Below are positions 7,123-15,336 of a DNA stretch of 64,000 nucleotides, one piece after another. The stretch comes from Telluribacter sp035998675 (GTDB taxonomy: Bacteria; Bacteroidota; Bacteroidia; Cytophagales; Spirosomataceae). The first letter of the stretch is position 1, and the number at the start of each line of letters is the position of its first letter. The stretch covers positions 62,001 to 126,000 of the forward strand of contig NZ_DASYHI010000024.1 of assembly GCF_035998675.1 (NCBI RefSeq), written 5' to 3'. The notes below the pieces were generated by a model. It ran no database searches, had not been told where the DNA came from, and was given only the letters and a program-made list of their open reading frames with translations. The translations under genes and the position numbers were made by a program.

Positions 7123-8616
7123 ATGAGCCCTACCAAACTACAACCGGCCGAGGTATCGGACGAACTTTTAAATAAATACGAGACTGTAATCGGTCTCGAA
7201 GTACACTGTCAGCTACTGACCGACTCCAAGCTATTTACTACTGATATAAACCGTTTCGGGGCTGAGCCTAATACCAACGTCAGCGCCCTCACGCTGGCCC
7301 TGCCCGGTACCCTGCCCAAATTAAATAAAAAAGCCCTCGAGTACGCCGTGCGCATGGGGCTGGCCTGTGGCTGTGAAATCAGTCGTCGTACTATATTTGA
7401 CCGTAAAAACTACTTCTACCCCGACCTACCCAAAGGCTACCAGATTTCGCAGGATAAAGCACCTATCTGTCAGGGGGGGGGTATTCTGATTGCTACCAAA
7501 GGCGCGGATGGAAAGCCCGTAGAGAAGACCGTCCGGTTGCACCACATTCACCTGGAAGAAGACGCGGGCAAGTCGGTTCACGACGGCAATGACACGGCTA
7601 CCCTGCTGGACTACAACCGGGCCGGTACCCCGCTGATCGAGATGGTGTCGGAGCCGGACCTGCGCTCGGCAGAGGAAACAGGAGCCTACGTGACGGCTAT
7701 TCGCCGTCTGGTAAGGTACCTCGACATCTGCGACGGCAACATGGAAGAAGGCTCCCTGCGCTGCGACGTGAATGTTTCTATTCGGTTGAAGGGTGAAACC
7801 GAACTGGGTACCAAGGTGGAGGTCAAGAACATGAACTCGATTCGCAACATCATGCGGGCGGTGGAATACGAATGGCGCCGACAGGTAGCCCTGGCCGAAA
7901 GTGGAGGTACTATCACGCAGGAAACGCGGATGTTTGACGCGGAGTCGGGCCAGACCTATGGTATGCGGGTGAAGGAAACCATGAATGACTACCGCTATTT
8001 CCCCGATCCGGACCTGAGCCCGGTGGTACTTTCGGACGAGTGGATGGAAACGGTCCGGCAACAAATGCCCGCTTTACCCCATGAGCTGCGCGAGAAGTTT
8101 GTAACGCAGTACGGCATACCAGCCTACGACGCGGCGGTACTTACGGATACCAAAGAAATAGCCGCATATTTTGAAGAAGTATGCACCCACACCGCCCATT
8201 ACAAAACCGTCTCCAACTGGCTGATGGGACCGGTAAAATCCTACCTGAACGAAACCGGTGAAGAAATAGAAGCTTTCCCGCTGAAAGCCGCCGTACTGGC
8301 CGGACTTATTGAACTGGTAGAATCCGGCGTTATCAGCCATTCGACGGCTACCCAGAAAGCCTTCCCGGCCCTGCTGGAAAATGCGGAGCTATCGCCTAAG
8401 GAATTGGCGGAAGCAAATAACTGGCTGCAGAACCGCAATACCGGCGAACTTGAAACGTTGGTAGAAGAAGTATTGGCCGCCATGCCGGATAAAGTGTCAG
8501 CCTATCGAAAAGGAAAAAAGGGACTACTGGGACTTTTTGTAGGAGAAGTGATGAAAAAGTCACGCGGAACGGCCGACCCCAAGCTGGTGAACCAATTGCT
8601 GGCCGAAAAGCTTTAG
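7123..8616 (+). CDS. gatB: Aspartyl/glutamyl-tRNA(Asn/Gln) amidotransferase subunit B
   Basis: Subunit B of the GatCAB amidotransferase, which converts Glu-tRNA(Gln) and Asp-tRNA(Asn) to the amidated forms in the cytoplasm; GatB phosphorylates the mischarged tRNA and binds it. The 497-residue product has the family opening YETVIGLEVHCQLLTDSKLF, the motifs FDRKNYFYPDLPKGYQISQ and EEDAGKSVHD, FPDPDLSPV, and the C-terminal helical tRNA-binding (YqeY-like) tail ending in TADPKLVNQLLAEKL. The frame is open from a TTG at 7099, but that codon is part of the promoter box, so the ATG at 7123 is chosen. gatA and gatC are not in the window. Confidence 0.96.
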   Translation: MSPTKLQPAEVSDELLNKYETVIGLEVHCQLLTDSKLFTTDINRFGAEPNTNVSALTLALPGTLPKLNKKALEYAVRMGLACGCEISRRTIFDRKNYFYPDLPKGYQISQDKAPICQGGGILIATKGADGKPVEKTVRLHHIHLEEDAGKSVHDGNDTATLLDYNRAGTPLIEMVSEPDLRSAEETGAYVTAIRRLVRYLDICDGNMEEGSLRCDVNVSIRLKGETELGTKVEVKNMNSIRNIMRAVEYEWRRQVALAESGGTITQETRMFDAESGQTYGMRVKETMNDYRYFPDPDLSPVVLSDEWMETVRQQMPALPHELREKFVTQYGIPAYDAAVLTDTKEIAAYFEEVCTHTAHYKTVSNWLMGPVKSYLNETGEEIEAFPLKAAVLAGLIELVESGVISHSTATQKAFPALLENAELSPKELAEANNWLQNRNTGELETLVEEVLAAMPDKVSAYRKGKKGLLGLFVGEVMKKSRGTADPKLVNQLLAEKL

Positions 8617-8737
8617 CACATGAGTACCAGCTTTAAGCTGGCTATCACGGAATTGAAAAGCTTTTTTTATAAATAGATAACCGGTAGTTAGTAAACCTTA
8701 TCACTAACTTCTTAAATCCTAATAGCTAAATACGTAT

Positions 8738-9883
8738 ATGAAAAGGATGATGTATCTGATGGCGATGGTGCTGTGGGGAGCGTTAGCGATAGCACAACCT
8801 GCCGTGACTCCTAAAGAGTTCAACGTACAGGGAAAAGTAAAAAATGGCAGCGCGGGGGAGAAAGTGTACCTGCAGCTGTCGACCAATCCGCCTACGGTAC
8901 TGGACTCTACTACGCTGGCTGCCGATGGTACTTTTACCTTCAAAGCTACCGAAAAGGAGGGAGGGAATTTTTACATTGTTAATGTGGCCGATCGCCAGAA
9001 GATTGTCCTGTTGGTTGAGGGAGGGGAACAGTTTACTCTGGTAGCCGATGGCTACGAGCAGGACCCGAACGGTAAACCCGGTAAGGCCGAAGTAAAGGGA
9101 TCCAAGAACATGGAGTACTATGGCAAGCTAGTAGACCTGAACCAGGCTATGGTAACCAAAGTGAACAAATGGAACGATGAGTTTGCCAAGGCCAATGAGA
9201 AAAAAGACACCAAAAAAGCGCAGGAAATACAGGCCGCTTTTCAGAAAGCCGAAGTGGATCATATCGCCAGAATAAAGGCTTTGATTCCCGAGATGGGTAC
9301 CTCCATGGTGGCCATCTTTGCGGCTAATAACCTCCTGAACCCCGAGCGTGACCTGGAAATGATGACTGCCGTGGCGGATCGGTTTGCCAAGGAGAATCCT
9401 TCTCCCAAAATTGCGCAGGCTTACATTGGGTACCTGAAGCGGATCAAAGGTATTGCGGTAGGCGACGTGGCTCCGGATTTTACCCTCAACACCCCCGAAG
9501 GTACTCCCATCAGTCTTTCTTCGTTGCGCGGTCAATACGTTCTGATTGATTTCTGGGCGGCCTGGTGCGGCCCCTGCCGTATGGAGAACCCCAACGTGGT
9601 CAGGATGTACAACAAGTACAAAGACAAAGGCTTCACCATCTTTGGCGTATCGCTCGACAACAGCAAGGACGCCTGGCTAGGGGCGATCAAGAAAGACGGC
9701 CTGCCCTGGCACCACGGTTCGGAATTGAAAAAATGGAATTCGGAAGTAGCCCAGCTGTATGGCATAAACGCCATTCCGGCTACCTACCTGCTCGATAAAG
9801 AAGGTAAAGTTATTGCCAAGAACCTCCGCGGAGCTTCGCTGGAAAACAAACTGGCCGAACTACTGGGAGCAGAGGGGAAATAG
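8738..9883 (+). CDS. TlpA-like thiol-disulfide oxidoreductase with N-terminal DUF4369-type domain
   Basis: A 381-residue exported protein: signal peptide (MKRMMYLMAMVLWGALAIAQ), an N-terminal beta domain of the DUF4369 type (about residues 28-125, VQGKVKNGSAGEKVYLQLST), a helical linker, and a C-terminal AhpC/TSA-thioredoxin domain from about residue 245 (GDVAPDFTLNTPEGTPISLS). The redox site is WCGPCRMENP near residues 276-285, followed by the cis-Pro loop NAIPATYLLDKEGK. Proteins of this design reduce or rearrange disulfides in the periplasm of Bacteroidota. It stands alone between gatB and an unrelated small gene. The substrate is unknown. Confidence 0.9.
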   Translation: MKRMMYLMAMVLWGALAIAQPAVTPKEFNVQGKVKNGSAGEKVYLQLSTNPPTVLDSTTLAADGTFTFKATEKEGGNFYIVNVADRQKIVLLVEGGEQFTLVADGYEQDPNGKPGKAEVKGSKNMEYYGKLVDLNQAMVTKVNKWNDEFAKANEKKDTKKAQEIQAAFQKAEVDHIARIKALIPEMGTSMVAIFAANNLLNPERDLEMMTAVADRFAKENPSPKIAQAYIGYLKRIKGIAVGDVAPDFTLNTPEGTPISLSSLRGQYVLIDFWAAWCGPCRMENPNVVRMYNKYKDKGFTIFGVSLDNSKDAWLGAIKKDGLPWHHGSELKKWNSEVAQLYGINAIPATYLLDKEGKVIAKNLRGASLENKLAELLGAEGK

Positions 9884-9933
9884 AGCATATTTCTGTAAGT
9901 CCTCTCCGAAAAGCAAAGCTATTACTACTTTCA

Positions 9934-10338
9934 ATGATGGAGTATAAGCCATACAAAGAGCTATTAAAGCGTTCGTATGACTTTATTGTTGAATATAAAT
10001 TCTTAACAATAGAGGAAGGAGGAAGATACTCTGGAACACCATTTCAAGGCTATCGCTCAGACTTCTGGTATGAACACAATAATCATGATATAAAAGGTTA
10101 TTTCATGATCTATCCAGAGTTTCTTGATGAAAGTGGACAAGTCATAACAGATTTAAGTAGCAGAGTGTCTGAGAAAGGTAGGGCGGCTATGTGGATACTC
10201 AATGATAAAATGCAAGAGTATCACAGAGACAGGATTAGAGTTGGTACGACTGGTTATTTCTTGGAAGGAGATAAGAAGGTAGCAACTTGTATAGTAACAG
10301 AGATAGGTAGCTTGATAGCAGAACCAATAAGTAATTAA
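9934..10338 (+). CDS. Orphan EF-Tu domain 3-like protein
   Basis: A 134-residue protein without signal peptide or GTPase domain. It contains LTIEEGGRYSGTPFQGYRSD, which lines up with the EF-Tu domain 3 motif DEGGRHTPFFKGYRPQF, and near the end IRVGTTGYFLEGDKKVATCI, which lines up with IREGGRTVGAGVV. The core therefore looks like the C-terminal beta barrel of elongation factor Tu, standing alone. The function is unknown; tRNA or EF-Ts-like binding, or a decoy or immunity role, are possible but unsupported. Codon use is clearly more AT-rich than in its neighbours, and GTAC, abundant elsewhere, is almost absent (one occurrence), so recent transfer is likely. It has its own strong terminator at 10355. 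Confidence 0.7.
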   Translation: MMEYKPYKELLKRSYDFIVEYKFLTIEEGGRYSGTPFQGYRSDFWYEHNNHDIKGYFMIYPEFLDESGQVITDLSSRVSEKGRAAMWILNDKMQEYHRDRIRVGTTGYFLEGDKKVATCIVTEIGSLIAEPISN

Positions 10339-10354
10339 CCTTAATAGAGCTTGT

Positions 10355-10394
10355 AAAGCGGTACTATTCTCTTTGGAGTAGTACCGCTTTTTTT
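10355..10394 (+). terminator. Strong intrinsic terminator after the EF-Tu-like gene
   Basis: A perfect 12-bp stem (AAAGCGGTACTA at 10355-10366 with TAGTACCGCTTT at 10379-10390) with a 12-base loop, followed by a run of T. It lies 17 bp after the stop at 10338. Confidence 0.9.
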
Positions 10395-10526
10395 GTGCCT
10401 TGCCCGTCCAATCCTTCATGGTTCTTTCGGGCCTTACAGGCTCTTTTTTGTATCTTGCCGCCTGTTTCTGAGCCAGGAAGAAAAGCGGCCGAAACAGTTT
10501 CAGACTTTAAACTCCTCTTTTAACTC

Positions 10527-11330
10527 ATGAAGATTGCCATTATTGGGTGTGGGAATATGGGTATGGCCTTTGCCCGGGCCTTTTTGAAATTTGATCTGGT
10601 CAAAAAAGAAGACTTCCTGCTGGTAGAAAAAAGCCCGGAGCGCATGGATAGTCTGTGTAGCTTTCAGCCGGGGGTACTTACGGGTATCATAGGACCGCAA
10701 ATCGGGGAGTATGACCTGGTTATACTATCGGTAAAGCCGCAGGATTTCGCCTCGGTGCAGGAGGCGCTGGCGGAGGTACTTCAGCCGCAGCAGGTTATTT
10801 TTTCCATCATGGCCGGTATTACCATCGCTACTATCCAGGAAGTTTTGCAGCATCGGTTGGTTATTCGGGCTATGCCCAACACCCCGGCTATGCTGGGTAT
10901 GGGTATTACGGCCTACGCGGCCTCCCCGGAAGTTGATCGTCAGCAGCTCCGGCGGGTAGAGAACCTTATCAATGCCACGGGCCGCTCGGTGTTTCTGGAA
11001 GAGGAAAGCCAACTCGACGCCGTTACGGCCCTCAGCGGAAGCGGCCCCGCCTACTTCTTTTACCTGGTGAAGGCTATGGTAGAAGCCGGAAAGCAGATGG
11101 GCTTTGAGGAGTCGGTGGCTTCGCTGCTGGTGAAGCAGACCATGCTGGGCTCCTTCCACCTGATCAACAACGCCGACAAGTCCTTAGACGAATTGATAAA
11201 GGCTGTGGCTTCCAAAGGAGGTACTACCGAGGCGGCGCTGCGTCAGTTCGAAGAAGGGGCCTTAGCCGAAACGCTGGCGCGGGGCATTCTGGCGGCAGAG
11301 CGCCGGGCGCAGGAATTATCGAAAGGGTAA
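10527..11330 (+). CDS. proC: Pyrroline-5-carboxylate reductase
   Basis: Last enzyme of proline synthesis: NAD(P)H-dependent reduction of 1-pyrroline-5-carboxylate to proline in the cytoplasm. The 267-residue protein has the N-terminal nucleotide-binding loop IGCGNMGMAFARAF, the middle motif MPNTPAMLGMG and the C-terminal dimer and substrate signature ALSGSGPAYFFYLVKAM followed by ASKGGTTEAALRQFEEG. Normal length. A near-consensus -7 box (TATCTTGC) lies about 70 bp upstream. Single gene, convergent with purB. Confidence 0.96.
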   Translation: MKIAIIGCGNMGMAFARAFLKFDLVKKEDFLLVEKSPERMDSLCSFQPGVLTGIIGPQIGEYDLVILSVKPQDFASVQEALAEVLQPQQVIFSIMAGITIATIQEVLQHRLVIRAMPNTPAMLGMGITAYAASPEVDRQQLRRVENLINATGRSVFLEEESQLDAVTALSGSGPAYFFYLVKAMVEAGKQMGFEESVASLLVKQTMLGSFHLINNADKSLDELIKAVASKGGTTEAALRQFEEGALAETLARGILAAERRAQELSKG

Positions 11331-11337
11331 CTTTATT

Positions 11338-11438
11338 AGTTAAAAGTGAGAAGTGAAAAACGTTAATTCAACTCTCGTTTTTCATCACGGCGGTAGGCGC
11401 TTCTCCGGTGACTCGCTTTTCACTCTTCACTTTTAACT
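11338..11438. repeat. Imperfect 22-bp inverted repeat between proC and purB
   Basis: The arms at 11338-11359 and 11417-11438 are complementary at all but two positions and enclose 57 bp. The right side continues into further TTTTCAC units up to about 11452. Lying between convergent genes, it probably acts as a shared transcription end, but the simple TTTTCAC repetition also suggests a mobile intergenic repeat. Confidence 0.6.
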
Positions 11439-11454
11439 TTTCACTTTTCACTAA

Positions 11455-12810
11455 TTAACGACCGTCCTCAACTACTCCCAGGTAGTTGAACGGTGTAATC
11501 CGGCGTAGCTCTTCGCGGACCGACTCGGATACATCCAGCGTCTCCACAAAGCGGGTGATAGACTCGTGCGTAATTTTTTCGTTGGTGCGGGTAAGGGCTT
11601 TGAGCGCTTCGTACGGCTTAGGGTACCCTTCCCGGCGCAGGATGGTCTGGATCGCCTCCGACACTACCGCCCAGTTATCTTCAAGATCTTGTTTGAGTAT
11701 CTGTTCGTTCAACTCCAGCTTACCCAACCCTTTCAGCAAAGAATTAAGCGCAATGATCTGGTGCGCAATGGGTACCCCTATGTTGCGAAGTACCGTCGAG
11801 TCGGTCAGGTCACGCTGCAGGCGCGAGATGGGCAGCTTGGCCGAAAAATGGTCGAACAGCGCGTTGGCAATCCCCAGGTTACCCTCGGAGTTTTCAAAGT
11901 CAATGGGGTTGACCTTATGCGGCATAGCCGAGGAACCTACTTCGCCCGCTTTGATCTTCTGCTTAAAGTAGCTCATGGAGATGTACGTCCACAGGTCGCG
12001 GTTCAGGTCTACGAGTATGGTATTTAATCGCTTCAGACCATCAAACGTAGCCGCCAGATTATCGTAATGCTCGATCTGGGTGGTGTGCCGGCTGCGCTTC
12101 AGCCCCAGGCTTTCTACAAAGTGATGGCCGAAGTCCATCCAGTCTATGTCCGGATAGGCTACATGGTGGGCGTTGAAGTTGCCGGTAGCGCCGCCAAACT
12201 TAGCCGAGTAGGGAACGCACTCCAGCAGTTCAAACTGCCTCTCGATCCGCTCTACAAATACCAGAAACTCCTTACCTACGCGGGTAGGTGAGGCGGGCTG
12301 GCCGTGCGTAAAAGCCAGCATGGGTACATTACGCCATTCTATAGACATCCTTTTCAGGACGAAAAGTACCTGCCGGAACATGGGTTTGACCTGTTTTTCA
12401 AGGGCATCTTTCAGCGAAAGCGGAATAGCCGTGTTATTGATATCCTGCGAGGTAAGTCCAAAGTGAATAAACTCCTGCAGCTCGCTCAGTCCCAGTGCGT
12501 CAAATTTCTCCTTGAGGAAGTATTCGACGGCTTTTACATCATGGTTGGTTTCCTTCTCAATGTTCTTGATATTCAGCGCGTCAGATTCATTAAACTGCTC
12601 ATAAATGTCACGCAGCCGGGGGTAAAGTTTCTTATCAAAGCGGCTTAGCTGAGGGAGGGGAAGCTCGCAAAGGGCTATAAAATATTCGACCTCTACCCAT
12701 ACCCGGTAGCGAATCAGAGCGTACTCCGAAAAATAAGCCGAAAGCTCCGCTACTTGCTTATGGTAGCGCCCGTCCACGGGTGATATAGCCGTTAGTTGAT
12801 TTAAAGCCAT
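11455..12810 (-). CDS. purB: Adenylosuccinate lyase
   Basis: Cleaves SAICAR to AICAR and adenylosuccinate to AMP, releasing fumarate, in purine synthesis. The 451-residue product starts MALNQLTAISPVDGRYHKQ and carries the fumarase/aspartase superfamily signature GSSAMPHKVNPIDFENSEGN near residues 290-309, THGQPASPTRVGKE and the TSQDINNTA loop. It belongs to the longer, E. coli-like PurB group. The frame is also open from a GTG at 12822, but the ATG at 12810 gives the standard N terminus and lies 27 bp behind a TACCTTTG box. Confidence 0.96.
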   Translation of the reverse strand: MALNQLTAISPVDGRYHKQVAELSAYFSEYALIRYRVWVEVEYFIALCELPLPQLSRFDKKLYPRLRDIYEQFNESDALNIKNIEKETNHDVKAVEYFLKEKFDALGLSELQEFIHFGLTSQDINNTAIPLSLKDALEKQVKPMFRQVLFVLKRMSIEWRNVPMLAFTHGQPASPTRVGKEFLVFVERIERQFELLECVPYSAKFGGATGNFNAHHVAYPDIDWMDFGHHFVESLGLKRSRHTTQIEHYDNLAATFDGLKRLNTILVDLNRDLWTYISMSYFKQKIKAGEVGSSAMPHKVNPIDFENSEGNLGIANALFDHFSAKLPISRLQRDLTDSTVLRNIGVPIAHQIIALNSLLKGLGKLELNEQILKQDLEDNWAVVSEAIQTILRREGYPKPYEALKALTRTNEKITHESITRFVETLDVSESVREELRRITPFNYLGVVEDGR

Positions 12811-12836
12811 TAGTGTTGACACATATTGTTTGTTTG

Positions 12837-12844
12837 CAAAGGTA
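12837..12844 (-). promoter_or_regulatory. purB promoter, -7 box TACCTTTG
   Basis: Reading the minus strand, TACCTTTG matches TAnnTTTG exactly and lies 27 bp before the ATG at 12810. No clear -33 TTG was seen. Confidence 0.55.
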
Positions 12845-12967
12845 GGGGATTTAGCGGGTTGTGTTTAAGCCTTTTTGCCTGAAAATCTTCTTTCTGGCAT
12901 TTGTAGTGGAATTTTTAATACAATTCCCATATTTGCTGAAATTTTATTCCAAACCTCCTTTTACTTT

Positions 12968-13708
12968 ATGCAAACAACTCCCTTTATCGGAGAACTCATG
13001 GGCTCGCTCGTACTGCTGCTGCTGGGCGACGGCGTGGTAGCCAACGTAGTACTTAAAAAAACCAAAGGTGAAAACGGCGGCTGGATAGTCATTACTACGG
13101 GCTGGGCCTTTGCCGTGGTGATGGGCGTATTCACCGCCAACGCGTTTGGTAGCCCCGACGCGCATATCAATCCGGCGGTAACGCTGGGATTTGCCGTGCT
13201 GCACAACGATTACAGTCAGGTACTTAGCTACATAACGGCCCAGATGATTGGTTCGTTTCTGGGGGCCGTGCTGGTGTGGCTGTACTACCTGCCACACTGG
13301 AAGGCCACTCCTGACCCCGGCGATAAACTGGCCTGCTTTGCTACGTCACCGGCGATCCGATCCAACGGCCCTAACTTTCTTAGCGAAGTACTGGCTACCT
13401 GGATGCTGATCGTGGGTATTGTCGCTATCAGTCAGGCGGGTGCTATTCCCGAAAGCGGTGCTATTCCCTCGGGGCTGGGGCCGTATCTGGTGGGGTTGCT
13501 GGTGTGGAGCATTGGACTGTCGCTGGGGGGCTCGACCGGCTACGCCATCAACCCGGCCCGCGATCTGGGGCCCCGGCTTGCGCACGCTGTTCTGCCCATT
13601 CCGGACAAAGGCGGTTCCGACTGGGGCTACGCCTGGATTCCGGTCGTAGCGCCCATGGTCGGAGCGGCTCTGGCGGCTCTCATGCTGCTGGTATTTGCTT
13701 TTGAGTAA
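12968..13708 (+). CDS. glpF: MIP family channel, aquaglyceroporin (glycerol uptake facilitator)
   Basis: Inner-membrane channel for glycerol or small neutral solutes. The 246-residue protein has six predicted membrane helices and both NPA boxes: DAHINPAVTLGF near residue 60 and GYAINPARDLGPRLA near 200. Asp after the second NPA-Arg (NPARD) is typical of glycerol-conducting members rather than strict water channels. The reading frame is open further upstream (from 12875), but the ATG at 12968 gives MQTTPFIGELMGSLVLLLLG, the usual start. No glycerol kinase adjoins it, so the substrate is inferred only from the NPA context. Confidence 0.88.
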   Translation: MQTTPFIGELMGSLVLLLLGDGVVANVVLKKTKGENGGWIVITTGWAFAVVMGVFTANAFGSPDAHINPAVTLGFAVLHNDYSQVLSYITAQMIGSFLGAVLVWLYYLPHWKATPDPGDKLACFATSPAIRSNGPNFLSEVLATWMLIVGIVAISQAGAIPESGAIPSGLGPYLVGLLVWSIGLSLGGSTGYAINPARDLGPRLAHAVLPIPDKGGSDWGYAWIPVVAPMVGAALAALMLLVFAFE

Positions 13709-13852
13709 ATTGGTAGCGGTAGGCTTTATACGGTCCGCCGCGCGGCTGTAGGTAGTAAGCTTTTTCTGCCATCGCTGGTGCTTTCACCGGTGATGGGTCA
13801 GAAGCTCTATTCCACAAAAAGGGGAGGAGTAAGCCAGGTTGCCGAGAAGAAA

Positions 13853-13876
13853 GTCGCGGGAGACAACTCCCGCGAC
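13853..13876. repeat. Palindromic intergenic hairpin
   Basis: GTCGCGGGAG and CTCCCGCGAC form a perfect 10-bp stem with a 4-base loop in the spacer between glpF and the M16 gene. A second hairpin with CACCGG lies about 70 bp upstream (near 13770-13795). Neither has a T tract, which favours a REP-type palindrome over a terminator. Confidence 0.45.
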
Positions 13877-13952
13877 GGCGAACAGTAGGACTAAAGACTG
13901 TCTTAAGTAAAAAAAGCTTACGGCCTAAAGCATACAGCCTATAGCCCCAAAT

Positions 13953-15236
13953 CTACTTTCCTCCAACGACTACCTCGGTCATATCATCAACAGGCAGGTA
14001 CTGGTTGGCCATTTGCAGGATATCTTCGGCGGTGGTAGCGTGAATCTGGTTTATGTACTGTTCGAAGAAGTCGGCCGGTAGCTCGTCCAGCAGGAGTATC
14101 TTCTGGCGGTCGGCTACTTCAAACGCCGTGTTGAGTGAGCCGGCGAATTCACCCGCCATAAAATTTTTGACGTTCTGTAGCTCATCGTCCGGCACGGGCT
14201 GGGTTTGCAGTACCTGTATTTCCTTCCTGATTTCGTCGAGCGTTTGCTGGGTGAATTCTTTTTTTACATCGGTACCAATGGTGAAGTACCCCGCGTGGCG
14301 AAGCGTAACTACACTGGACGAAATACCGTAGGTCAGGCCTTTCTCCTCCCGTATGTTCTTCATGAGTCGTGACCCAAAGTACCCTCCCAGGATTTCATTC
14401 GTAACCAGCAGCCGGAAATAGTCGGGATGCTTGCGGGTAAACAACGGCTTGCCCACCCGAATAGACGACTGCAGGCTATCCGCTTTTTCAACCAGCTCGG
14501 TACTTGCCCCGGCGGGGAGGCCGGTCAGGGCAGCGTCGGCTTCGGTAGGAGGCAGGAGGCCCTGAATTTGCCCCAGGTACTGATTCACCAGCCCGATTTC
14601 CGACTGGCCCACCTGCCCCGACAGGATAATACGGTAGCGGCTGTTCCGGATGTGCTGCTCGTAGTGGGCCTGGGCGGCTTCCCGGCTCAGCTGGTTTATC
14701 TGCTCCTCGCTCTGGCTGCGGCCGTAGGGGTGCTCACTACCAAACAAACTGCTGCGCAAGTACCTGGTGGCCAGAAAGGCGTTTTTCTCCTGGTTAACGC
14801 GCAGGTTCTGTAAGGTAATGTTGCTGAGGTCCTCCCATTCCTTTTCGGGAAAAGTAGCCGAGGCAATCAACTCCTGTACCAGGGGAAGTACTTCGGGCAG
14901 GAAGCGGGCCAGGCAGTAGACAACAATGCCGGAGCGGTCGGCGGAGTGGGTCATTTCGGTAAAAGCGCCTACGTAGTCAAAGGCTTCGCTGATTCCCGCC
15001 GAGCTGCGCGATACGGTACCTTCGGGCAGCATCTTGATGGCGAAGTAGGAAGCGCCGGGCTGAGACTCGTACCAGGTACCAGCCTCAAATATGCACTCCA
15101 GCCGTACAACCGGCTGCTCGCCAATATTAATTGCGTGCAGGGCTATTCCATTGTCGAGGGTGACCGTTTCGGCCTCGGGCAAATGGATGGAGCGGATGAT
15201 GCGGTAGGAGGGAGCTATAGTTCTATCAAGTTGCAT
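13953..15236 (-). CDS. M16 (insulinase/MPP) family protein, non-catalytic type
   Basis: A 427-residue protein with the two-domain fold of M16 peptidases. Where active members have HxxEH, this one reads GASYFAIKMLPEGT, with no His or paired zinc ligands, so it is probably a non-catalytic partner. The C-terminal half keeps the M16 substrate-cradle signature FGSRLMKNIREEKGLTYGIS near residues 290-309. Such subunits normally pair with an active one, comparable to the MPP alpha/beta pair; no active partner is in this window. No obvious signal peptide. It is followed downstream, on the minus strand, by a spacer with hairpins. Confidence 0.85.
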   Translation of the reverse strand: MQLDRTIAPSYRIIRSIHLPEAETVTLDNGIALHAINIGEQPVVRLECIFEAGTWYESQPGASYFAIKMLPEGTVSRSSAGISEAFDYVGAFTEMTHSADRSGIVVYCLARFLPEVLPLVQELIASATFPEKEWEDLSNITLQNLRVNQEKNAFLATRYLRSSLFGSEHPYGRSQSEEQINQLSREAAQAHYEQHIRNSRYRIILSGQVGQSEIGLVNQYLGQIQGLLPPTEADAALTGLPAGASTELVEKADSLQSSIRVGKPLFTRKHPDYFRLLVTNEILGGYFGSRLMKNIREEKGLTYGISSSVVTLRHAGYFTIGTDVKKEFTQQTLDEIRKEIQVLQTQPVPDDELQNVKNFMAGEFAGSLNTAFEVADRQKILLLDELPADFFEQYINQIHATTAEDILQMANQYLPVDDMTEVVVGGK

Positions 15237-15261
15237 GGGCGTTGTGGGTCATGAAGGCTAT

Positions 15262-15297
15262 AAAAAACGAATGACATCCGGAGGGGACGTCATTCGT
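15262..15297 (-). terminator. Terminator after porV
   Basis: A 13-bp stem (15267-15279 with 15285-15297, one G-U pair), followed on the minus strand by TTTTTTA. It lies 40 bp after the porV stop. Confidence 0.85.
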
Positions 15298-15336
15298 ACT
15301 ATGATACAAACTCTGCGGCGGCAGAATTAGTTTTCA

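Noticed and set aside
9934..10338. Frameshifted or truncated full-length EF-Tu gene
   Set aside because: The frame has its own start, a normal stop and a terminator, and no GTPase motifs occur in any frame upstream. It is a self-contained small gene.
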